The position numbers were made by a program, and so were the translations under genes. From the NCBI GenBank assembly GCA_037074705.1, contig CM073596.1, positions 16,388,501 through 16,452,500 on the forward strand: DNA of 64,000 nt. Direction: 5' to 3'. Each line of letters begins with the position of its first letter. Position 1 is the stretch's first letter. Source of the stretch: Zhengitettix transpicula. Lineage: Eukaryota > Arthropoda > Insecta > Orthoptera > Tetrigidae. Shown piece by piece: positions 55,411 to 64,000 of this stretch. The notes below the pieces were generated by a model that was not told where the DNA came from, made no database searches, and was given only the letters and a program-made list of their open reading frames with translations.

Positions 55411-55471
55411 GGAACAACCCCAGCACGGCGAGGGACCGGAGGGAGCGACAGTCAGCTGTGCCCAGCTGCGC
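55411..55471 (+). CDS. Large gene, coding exon 7 (residues 1456-1475), or last exon to 55517
   Basis: After the acceptor TGTGTGCGCAG|GGAACA the phase-1 frame reads NNPSTARDRRERQSAVPSC. A donor TGCGC|GTACGT at 55472 would leave phase 2 and join the exon at 58543. Without that donor the frame goes on to AYVQPAKPHCPCICS and stops at TGA 55515-55517, giving a Cys-rich tail and a 1,490-residue protein. Both readings are plausible; the spliced form is preferred because GTACGT is also the exon 2 donor. Confidence 0.6.
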
Positions 55472-55892
55472 GTACGTACAACCGGCCAAGCCACACTGTC
55501 CCTGCATCTGCTCGTGACAATTTATACGCGTGTGTTAGTGAGATACACAGCTAAAAGTATCATCACACATGTAGAAGCTTCCTAACCTGTTCAAGCATTA
55601 ACATGTTCCCACCCAAACCATTTAAGCATGCCATGTAAACTAATGAGTTGGTAGTTCATAATAACACATCTTCTGCTCTCAGATCATAAATGGATGTATA
55701 TCTGAGAAGAACTGTGCTTATCCTTATACATTGTAGGTATTCCTTACTTTATGTTACATTTGATGCAACATTAGAAACCATATGAAATAGGACCAACATA
55801 CTGCATATAATTTCACTTACCAATTGGCATCTGTAATTTATTTTGATAGTTAAATATAACATGAAAATAATGAGTTAATTCTCATTTTTATT

Positions 55893-56630
55893 CAGCAACT
55901 AGGCGGGTGCCCGGCGTTGCCCGTGTGCTTATTTATATTACCCCGAAAAAAAGCATTTCATTCTATATTAATCTTTAGTCAAGAAGGGGTTTAACCTCAA
56001 TCTAACTGTTCCTAGTTTCGACCGATAGTGCATTAATTCAACAGCTCTAAAATACATTGAATTTTCTTGCATCAGTCCCAACAAAAAAACCTCCGAATTT
56101 CTTCAATAATAGAATACTTAAATATATTCCTTGAGTACTGCAGGATATAATTGTCCCTCAGTCTTCAGACTTTGCGAAGGATTAAATTGATGAAATTATT
56201 AGCTAGATTCATTATGTAAAAAATGCCAAAATATTATAGTCACTAATATGGTACGAAAATTAACTTACATTTTCCGCAAGGATCGTAAAGTATTTCGTAT
56301 TTCTTTTTATTATCATTAGATGGGGTATTGCTGAATAAAATTATACTTTTTATTCAATGAAAAATTTCTGCTTTATTTCATTAAGAAAAAGGAACTATTT
56401 CCCTTGTTCGTCGCGTAGTAACGTCTCTCGCTGTCCCGTGACGTCACGGTCTGTTGGCGCGCATTATTTATAATTCTTTCTCACCCCCACGGTACCGTTT
56501 CTAGTGTTTTTAAGAATATGTGTACCAAGTTTCGTTGCACTCTGTCCAAGCGTTTAATTCTGTATAGAGATTAGCGTAAATACATACATACATACCAATA
56601 TACATCCTTTTTTATTATATAGATTTTTTT
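55893..56630 (-). repeat. Family S repeat, longest copy
   Basis: The left end reads CTAGGCGGGTGCCCGGCGTTGCCCG; on the minus strand this is the GGCAACGCCGGGCACCC end found on many arthropod repeats. The right end carries (ACAT)n, ATATACATCCTTTTTT and TATAGAT. Between them are all S blocks, including the part seen at 379-612. At about 740 bases it defines the family's full extent in this window. No coding frame. It lies in the last intron. Confidence 0.75.
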
Positions 56631-57673
56631 TCTCATTTAAATGGAGTATCTGAATTTGTCAGTTGAAGCTAAGATATAGATAGTGACGAGTATCCCAAGT
56701 ATCATAAAAAAATTGTGATCTTAAGATTCAGACGTAATACAGAAATGACACAAGTTCAAAGTGTTTTAGAGTAGACTCTAATTTGAACTGAGCACTAGGT
56801 AAATATGTCTTTAAAATGAAAATATAATACGTCTGTTTTAAAATATAATAATAAAATTATTAAATATATTATTATGTTTTAAATGGTTGGTATGAATTTA
56901 GCTGTCAAATGACCAATCTGTACTGGACTAATTTTGGATTTGAAACAATAATATCTTGATTAATATTTTTTTAGGAGTTTAGAGAGATACGAAACTCTCA
57001 TTGTGCACAATTATAATATGTACATCCAATTTTGTGTAGATACTTTTGTATGCTGTGTAACTTATCTGACTAATGCCATGTATAAACTGTCCATGCCAAA
57101 GATGCATCTCTAGAATTGAAGTAGTTTGACTAATATTATATTAAGTTCAAAAACTGAGTATATAGCACAATTGATCACTAGCCTTCTGCTTTAAATTGAA
57201 ATTTTATTGAAATTTGTTCCATGAAAGTTTTTTCATACTAATTTTAAATGTAATTGTTGTCACATTACTTTAAAACATAGATATTGTTTAATTGATGTAT
57301 ACTGATGTACTATTCCGTGACATTTACTGTAAAATATGAACCAGTGCCAGTTGTGCTATTGTGGCAGTGTAAAATATAAGATGTTGGATGTATTTTTTTT
57401 AACATAGAGAGAAAGTAGTTTGTTGCATGTGAGCATGATAATGCTAGATAAGAAATTCTCCTATGACATTACACTTTTTTTTTGATGAAGGATGAGCATT
57501 GGTAAAAACTCTTTTCATACTAACTACAGAACAAGACAGATGGTTTAGCCTTTTCATCATCATTTTAAGCTCTGGTATCAAACACTGCAGAAAAATGATG
57601 TACCATAAATTTTAACTTTTATTTATTCTTGTAGTTCTAAAATCAATATATTTATTTAATATATTATATATAT
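56631..57673 (+). other. Last intron, middle part
   Basis: AT-rich and without gene or named repeat. Confidence 0.4.
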
Positions 57674-57780
57674 TGTAATAATTACACGATTAATCACAGT
57701 TAATAAACAAATTAATTAAAACAAATTGGCGCCCAACGTGGGGCTTTGTTTTAATTGTTTTAAAAATAGTAATTAATACA
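57674..57780. mobile_element. 107-bp family T miniature with a tRNA-Lys-complementary block
   Basis: ATATAT|TGTAATAATTACACG on the left and AATTAATACA|ATATAT on the right show family T borders with only 107 bases between. Inside, TGGCGCCCAACGTGGGGC (57727-57744) is complementary, as I recall it, to the last 18 bases of insect tRNA-Lys including CCA, as in a retroelement primer-binding site. The block sits in a hairpin: AATTAAAACAAA (57714-57725) and TTTGTTTTAATT (57745-57756) are exact reverse complements. It seems to be an internally deleted element. Confidence 0.6.
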
Positions 57781-58542
57781 ATATATATATGAGAAATGCC
57801 ATTACTTATCATCACATAGGACAGAAACGAATGCATTGCAAAAGTTATGATTTAAACAATTTATTTTCATTCGCGGTAAATGAAACTGAAATAAATCAGA
57901 GAAATAATATCAATTTGTTAGTACAATGTACCTTTTTGACGATGATTAATGCAGATATAATGGCCATAACATAAGTAAAACGATTTCCAGAAGCCACATT
58001 TATGCTAAATGTTCTGTAATACTAAATAATTTAGGCATTTGTACTGTGCGGATAATATTAATTCAGAAAATATGATATGCCGAGAATAATTCGAGAAAAT
58101 ATGTCGTTATTTTGATTTCACTTTGTTGTTAATTTTCCACAATACTGGAATAAATCATACAGTTCTTATCAAATAATTTTTCATGACCAATAAATGTTGA
58201 TAAACACATATTTGACATTTAGAATCCATAAAATTTAATTATATAGGCCTAATGTATGTTTTCATGTTAATTTCAGTCTTAAAATATTATCACAGTTTAT
58301 GAATATGTGTTAACTCAAAAAGGTAGGTTTTTTTATGAAACTAAAACACGAATATTGTGATCAGTAAAATGAACATATCTGACTGACAGTCTTTTTCATC
58401 TAATATTGTAGGTCGTTGTCATTAAAATGTTATTTTTATTATAATGAATTTAATAAAAATACAGAAGTAGTTTATGTATAATTAACGTCTGACATTTTAT
58501 GAAACATGCTTATTTATGTTAACAAGGATATTTATTTTACAG
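57781..58542 (+). other. Last intron, right part
   Basis: AT-rich; ends TTTATTTTACAG at 58531-58542, a good acceptor. Confidence 0.5.
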
Positions 58543-58612
58543 AACAAAGAAGATTTCAAGCTCTAGTCGCTCAGAAGGAAATTTACAAGCAAAAGTACCA
58601 AATAAAGTTTGA
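58543..58612 (+). CDS. Large gene, coding exon 8 and stop (residues 1476-1498)
   Basis: After acceptor TTATTTTACAG|AACAAAG the phase-2 frame reads TKKISSSSRSEGNLQAKVPN and ends KV-TGA at 58610-58612, a polar, Ser-rich tail in keeping with the rest. If exon 7 is skipped, exon 6 (phase 1) would read the same exon as EQRRFQALVAQKEIYKQKYQ and stop at TAA 58635-58637. Phase 0 meets a TAG after seven codons. The first reading is preferred, but both are open. Confidence 0.55.
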
Positions 58613-59755
58613 CCGGACATTTAAAGTGATGTCCTAAACATGGAAATTTCAAGATCTCTATTGAAGATGTGTTCTTTTTGATAAGAAAATGGACTATATA
58701 AACTGTTATTAATTGTTCAAATGGTTATTACACGAGCTGTTATTTACTGTATCTTGCAGACTATAAGTAACAAAATTTAATGTCTTGCCAATTTTGTAGG
58801 AAACTTACTACGCATTAATAAAAAATAACATTAATTATATTGCAGATATATGAGTACATTTCTCATGTTATAAGATTTTTTTTAAAGAGAAAGATACAGT
58901 ATCTCACAATCTCTATACACTGATTAAAAGAGTTCCTATTTGTGACAACTTAAAGATATTGTAAATTTTACAATTATGCAAAAGCATTGTTGTGATATTT
59001 TGCTTGAAAGTATTTTCTTAATTAAAAATTAAAATATTAAATAATGAGCATACTGTTTAAACAGTTCCAGCAAAACATAAGTAAAAAACAAATCATAGTT
59101 TAAACATTTAATACAAAATATATGTAATATTTTAGAATTCATGCTTTGTACGAAAATTACTGTTCAAGAGTTTTGCTGGAAAGGTTTTGAGTAAGCAAAA
59201 TACTATCAATATACTAACGTAAATATTTGGAGGTGCCCTTGTATCTAAAACAGAATTATTAACAAACAAAAATTTAAGTAACTCAACCTTTATGAACATT
59301 AGTTTTTTTTTGTTCACAGTTACTGTGGTACATTTTAATTATTTATTATTGACAATTCTGTAAATGGAAAATGTATTGACTCTTATTTTGCAATCTATTT
59401 TATATAGCAAACTTCGTATTTTTAAATCCAATATATGTAATTATGCTTTTGTGCTAATAAATTTAAAAATGAAATATATGTATACTGACAAAACTTGAAA
59501 AAACAATGATTACTTAACTCCAGTATTTTTAATTTTTGCAATTGAAATTTGATGAAACCGTTATAATTAAGTGATTTAATTACAATGAGGATAATGATGG
59601 AAATACTTAATTACAAGAATATGTAATAACAATTTTCTTTAAAATGAAAAAAATTATACTTTCTAATTCCATCAACACAATTTAAATATTGTCCGAAACA
59701 TTTTAATCTCCAATGAGTACCATTTTAATTTTATTATTAAACAAATAAACAGAAG
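58613..59755 (+). other. 3' untranslated region and spacer
   Basis: AT-rich sequence following the stop. AATAAA occurs at 58817-58822, about 205 bases after the TGA, and would serve as the poly(A) signal; another lies near 59457. No further gene before the Penelope copy. Confidence 0.45.
58817..58822 (+). terminator. Candidate poly(A) signal of the large gene
   Basis: AATAAA within CATTAATAAAAAATAAC, about 205 bases downstream of the preferred stop codon. Confidence 0.4.
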
Positions 59756-60770
59756 ATTGAACCAAATCCAATATCCTACTGTCAATAGTCCACAAACACC
59801 TCAAGCTAATTTTTTTCTCGTACTCCCTTATTACAAATTCCTACATCACAAATTTATCCAAATATTCAAAGAATATCAAATATACATAATTTACAGATCC
59901 ACTAATACTCTTTCATACTTGATTAAAAACCACAAGGACCCACTTGACACCTACAGAAAACATTGTGTTGTTCACAAAATCTCTTGCTCTAATTGTAATT
60001 CCTGCTACATTGGGCCAACGAAACGTGCCCTTAATACGCGTATCAAGGAACATATGTCCAATATCAAAGACAATCTGCAGTCTCCAAATATATAATCAAC
60101 TCTAAACATACATTTGATTGGCAAAATGCTAAGATTTTAGACATTGACACGACGTACAATTCCAGATTCATGTCTGAGATGCTTCACATTAAATCAAACA
60201 TCACAGCTATTAATGTACAAAATGTACAAAATGTAGCAAACTACATCATTAACTTTTTAAAAAAATACAGTGAAGTGTAAAAGTGCAAAGAAATTAAATC
60301 TAGGACAAAAAATAAAACCCATAAAAGACTCAAACGAAATCCTTCCACAACACAAATAATTGTCAACCTGTAAATACCTGAACCCAATGTAATCAGCCAG
60401 AGGTGTGAAAATATATTTCACATAACCCTCGCTCCAAATACTATTAGCCATATGATTTCTTATTATATCATAGCAGTGAATTGCATTTTACTTGCAGAAG
60501 AAATAAAGTTAAAAAACAGACACTATGAACCTCAATAATTGCTATGATCCCTTATTATTACGCTAAACCTTCTGTTTTCCCCATTGTCGTTGCGTTTTCG
60601 TCGCTTTTGAGTTTTGTCAACTGACAAGTTGGCAGTTGTGTCGCTCTCGGCTCTTCTTCGCACCTAACGAAAGGAACAAGGATCCCAGAAACGTTGTGTG
60701 GTATTTATATTATCACCTTTTTTTGTCTGAGTTGGCTATATTTCTTATTCATTATTCAACACTTTTCTTT
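59756..60770 (+). pseudogene. Penelope-like element, GIY-YIG endonuclease part and 3' tail
   Basis: A plus-strand frame (59757-60095) covers the linker after the reverse transcriptase (FLVLPYYKFLHHKFIQIF) and the first half of a GIY-YIG endonuclease: VVHKISCSNCNSCYIGPTKR followed by ALNTRIKEH. In Penelope elements the motif is YK-I-C--C---YIGQT-R with -R--EH; here Pro replaces Gln. The frame then shifts, and from about 60107 to the TAA at 60278-60280 another frame gives HTFDWQNAKILDIDTTYNSR and MSEMLHIKSN, the rest of the domain. The reverse transcriptase itself is missing, so this is a 5'-truncated, frameshifted dead copy. The non-coding tail at 60590-60770 matches, inverted, the stretch at 196-345. 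Confidence 0.88.
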
Positions 60771-61814
60771 ATTTACACTAAAAATTCTGATGTATCTCTT
60801 CGGCGTCGTCCTTAAAAAAAATGAAAAAGAAAAAAAAAATCCTTGATGACGACGGGACGCCATGTGACATTCCAGTGAGCGTTTTAATTCTCAACTAACA
60901 GGGAATCATAATAAAATAGGAAGTGGTAAAAGCACCCAGTAACAGAACAGTCTCTTCTACTTCCTACTCTGTTAATAACACAACCCCTCTAAATATTAAG
61001 CTAGCATAAACTTCTGGAAGGTATTGTTTGATTATAATAAGCCACGTCGATTCAAAGCTACGCAAGTTTTGCATGAATTAACAGGGAAGCATAACGTTTT
61101 AAGAGGTAACGTTACAGACGAAACATACCATCTTTTAATTTTTATTTTCTCCCAAAATTGGACGGAATTTAATATTAAGAGAGTATAAACTACAAGGAGA
61201 TCTTACAATAGCAGGAGAACACAGGGACGTGCTGCTCGATTTTATTTTTTTAGACATACTTCCTAGCAGTTTCTACTATCCTGTTTCACAAGAAAGAAAT
61301 CTCAGACAAATCGTAACATCAGAGAGCAACAAAAAAAAAGTTTTTCTCTTCCTTTCCCTTCCTTCTTCTTCTTTCTTCATTTTCAAATGATAAAATAATA
61401 AATAATAATAATATACACACAACATACTTTTTGAAATAATGTTACCTGCAACGTGCCTAATAATAAGCGTCACGAGCAATTTTTTTAATAATTATCATTA
61501 TACCATATATTACTATTAATAATTAATTTTCTGTAATTTAAAAACATATAGAATAAAAATTGCGGTTTCTGCCCTGAAGAAAGGAACGATGGAGGCTTCA
61601 TCGCAAATAATTTTTTGACTCTTTAAAGGCTGTGTTTTATTTATAAAAAAAAATGCAATACCTGTTCTAAAATTATACAAGAAATATTGCCGCATAGAAT
61701 TGCCGACTGCTAATTGTCATTTTAATTAGTTACGTTGATACTGTAGTGTTAATTAGAATTAGAAAATATATTAATAAAATGAATTGCGGAATTTCAAATT
61801 GTATTTTTGTCTTA
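60771..61814. other. Intergenic, nothing called
   Basis: AT-rich. A phrase CCTGAAGAAAGGAACGATGG...CATCGCAAA at about 61573 resembles the Penelope-type stem motif but is degraded. Confidence 0.35.
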
Positions 61815-61819
61815 CAGAT

Positions 61820-61948
61820 ATGGTGGAATTGTCTAAAAGGGCTCGTAAACGAGCAACAAAAATTGCACGTACACGTAGTACAATAATAATGGCCGAAAAT
61901 GAAGTGCTCATTAGCGCAGCATTAAATGTGATAAAAAAATTCAAGTAA
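61820..61948 (+). CDS. Small ORF of 42 codons after an acceptor-like site
   Basis: TTTTTGTCTTACAG|AT precedes an ATG at 61820. The frame reads MVELSKRARKRATKIARTRS, then AENEVLISAALNVIKKFK and a TAA at 61946-61948. A one-base shift at the AAAAAAA run would carry it on (VIKEWKHQDSTLFKQTR, and so on) to about 62050. The basic start and AENEVLISAAL block faintly recall the N-terminus of Harbinger-type transposases, so this may be a broken element frame or one exon of an unseen gene. I do not assign a function. Confidence 0.25.
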   Translation: MVELSKRARKRATKIARTRSTIIMAENEVLISAALNVIKKFK

Positions 61949-62854
61949 TTAAAGAATGGAAGCACCAGGATTCGACCTTATTTAAACAAACGAGAAACAC
62001 CTCACAATTTAAGCAACGAATTCGTTCGAGAAGTATGCGTAGGTTTAATTGAATGATTAAATGAATTTATTAAAGTATGTATAGGATAGGCCTCTTTATT
62101 TGTTAAATATTAATTTTAAAAATTAGAAATTAACTTTTCTTCCTATTTTCATTTTTCACGTACGTCATAACTGATGCCAAATTTGTTGGTTATTGTTTGC
62201 CTAACCATCTTTCTTCAGTTGACGATCACCATCTATATAGTCCATCGACTTCACGTCCCATAATGATGGATTTCAGCGAACTTCATCGATAAACTAAATA
62301 GTTTTCTCGTTGGACCAATTCACAAGTGGAATACAGAATAATTTTATCCAGAGATGTAATAATAATTGATACACAAGCTGATTGACTACAGAGACCTGTA
62401 GGTGAGGTCTGTAGTTGTAGGTCGGCAATGTTTCCGTATTTTCGACACAGAACCGATATCACTGGCAACACGCCGGCCAGTACTTACAATGTTGCCTAAA
62501 ACGAGGCGCGCCACAGCATCAGACTCATTGGCACAATGATCGCTGGTGTTGCTTTATTGGTTTTCTAAATTATAAAAAGAAAACGCCTGTGTTTTAATAG
62601 TAAAATAATTAGATAAGTAATGTACCAAGTTCCAGACAATTTATTACTTATGCCTTCTTGTCTTATTTTTGCTGTTTATTCACCTAATTATTTATTATAA
62701 AAATGATAAAAAGTCAATTTACTGTGCTTATAATTAAATAAATAAATTTTTATTTACTGAAACTTGTAGTTTTTGGGGTATAGTAATATTTAATTGTCAT
62801 AAAATAAATTAAAAATCGAATCATTCTGCTGCTGTCAGTTATTTCAATATATAT
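61949..62854. other. Intergenic, nothing called
   Basis: AT-rich with no recognised gene or repeat. Confidence 0.35.
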
Positions 62855-63953
62855 TGTTATAATTAAATATAATATGAATGTGGCGTTTATAAATGAAAGA
62901 ACTTAAGTGAAAACTATTAAACAAGATTTATTAACAATTTTAAAACCAGTATAAAATACACAAAATATTTGGGATCTCAGGGTCTTGAACTGGGTTTGAT
63001 AAATGGCAGAATTAATATAATCAAAATTACATTTACTTTTTATTGAAATCAATGCGTCTGAACATAGACGAAATTTGTTGCGGAAGAAATAATACTAAAG
63101 ATTGAATTTAAACAATTTTAATTTTATCAAGAATTAAGGATCTCATTTTATCGATAATTAAATAATTAAAGAACGATCTGACTTTTATCTTTTAAACTCG
63201 GTTTACAAATGATTTTAAAGTTTTTCTCTACTTACGGCCATCCAGGTCTCTTTTTAGCTTTTCGTGCACAATTTTGGGGACATCACTGATTCTAAGTACT
63301 CACAGACTCTAAATGTTCACAGGCTCTAATTGGCGTTGTTTGTTAGTTGGTTTAACACAAATTGGTTGGTTCTCGATGCTTTACTGCAACCTGGATTTGT
63401 GGATCTCGTGACTTTAGTTGACAATGGACTTCATTGGTTTGTCTGAATATTGCTTTACTTTTTAATATTTGAAAGCATGTTTGTGACTGGACCACATTCT
63501 TTCGTTCTGACTGCCGACTGTAAAACTTTTCGTCTGGTCTATTCGCTGTCTGCTGCCCAACTGTACTGTTCAAATTTTCATGACTTGGAATTTTGGTCTT
63601 TTCTCCTCGCTGCCTACTGCCCGACTGTACATTTCCTGACTGCTCGTTCGTCTCACAAGTTTTGAGCGCGTAGAACCTTCTCGACTCCTCAACAATGTTT
63701 TCTTTGCCTTGCCGGATTGTTGCGGCGTCCGCTCTATATCCACTAATAATGAGTCCTCTACAATCCAACTTTTCAAATAGAACAATGTCTTAATTACCAA
63801 TTACCAAAATATATAAGTATATATATATAGGCCTCTAATGTGTTTTTTTAATTATTCTTTACTTATTGTTCAGTCTATTGTACAAATTATTGAATGTCTA
63901 CCACCACCAGCCAATACAACCCAATTTTGTCTGTTTTTTATTGTATCATTACA
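62855..63953. mobile_element. Family T element, right border uncertain
   Basis: It starts ATATAT|TGTTATAATTAAAT and contains CTCAGGGTCTTGAACTGGGT and TTTGATAAATGGC at about 62979, a minus-strand GTAAGT at 63230-63235, and the block TTTTGAGCGCG at about 63660, all as in the copy at 21963. The right end may be ATCATTACA at 63953, but no ATAT run follows, so the border is a guess. A 138-codon minus-strand frame across it (63352-63768) has no domain and is not called. Confidence 0.5.
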
Positions 63954-64000
63954 AAATCGTAATATAATAAATAATATTACTCACACTCCAGTTTCAGTTA

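Larger units (their letters stand above)
34691..58612 (+). other. Large multi-exon gene, predicted 1,498-residue protein of unknown family
   Basis: Eight coding exons join with agreeing phases: 34747-34890 (out phase 0), 47927-48112 (0), 48186-50298 (1), 51116-51466 (1), 52732-54172 (2), 55207-55337 (1), 55411-55471 (2) and 58543-58612 with a TGA. The summed coding length, 4,497 bases, divides by three. Introns run from 73 bases to 13 kb. The protein is mostly polar and low-complexity, with acidic, Ser-rich and basic tracts, no signal peptide and no membrane segment, so it should be intracellular. Motifs KVEF (residue 565), SILK (662) and KVNF (783) resemble protein phosphatase 1 docking sites. 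The last third is strongly basic. I do not recognise the family; a cytoskeletal or scaffold role would fit but is inference. The first large intron holds the NAP1-like gene and several repeats. Confidence 0.75.

Noticed and set aside
63352..63768. 138-codon minus-strand frame
   Set aside because: Lies within a family T copy, low complexity of Gln, Arg and Lys, and not kept in the related copy at 21963.

Overview
The window is nuclear DNA from an animal, most likely an insect. It is AT-rich, has introns with GT/AG borders, long non-coding stretches, no operons and no ribosome-binding sites. Decayed copies of Jockey-type non-LTR retrotransposons, a Penelope-like element and Harbinger-type DNA elements fit an arthropod with a large repeat-rich genome. 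A hemimetabolous insect such as a cockroach or termite is my guess, but nothing here fixes the species.

Two protein-coding units are well supported. The first is a long plus-strand gene spanning about 24 kb (34691-58612). I assembled it by hand from eight coding exons whose splice phases all agree. It predicts a 1,498-residue, mostly disordered, Ser/Arg/Glu-rich protein of a family I do not recognise. The protein carries RVxF-like and SILK-like motifs of the kind that dock protein phosphatase 1. Its 3' end can be read in at least three ways, which suggests alternative C-termini. The second is an intronless, very GC-rich gene (38919-39668) for a short NAP1-family histone chaperone. It lies inside the first large intron of the big gene, on the same strand, and a broken partial duplicate sits 0.8 kb upstream of it.

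The rest is repeats and mobile-element debris. 0-6.3 kb: a Penelope tail, a satellite of eight ~207/215-bp units, a GC-rich promoter-like island, a reverse-transcriptase relic, a head-to-tail pair of repeat family R, and a non-LTR fragment with a 5 x 19-bp tail. 6.3-34 kb: several copies of a family (here called T) that begins TGTAAT, ends TACA and sits between ATAT runs; a Jockey pseudogene with one in-frame stop; three copies of family S; family R copies; and a possible minus-strand exon at 23.3 kb. 34-59 kb: the large gene, with Harbinger-type elements (one carrying a transposase remnant, one a 585-bp miniature derivative), a Jockey fragment, an inverted repeat with hammerhead-like cores, and more R, S and T copies in its introns. 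59-64 kb: a Penelope-like element 3' part with a GIY-YIG endonuclease, a small ORF, and a last T copy.

All homology statements come from motif recognition by eye; no database search was possible. Family letters R, S and T are labels of convenience used only here.
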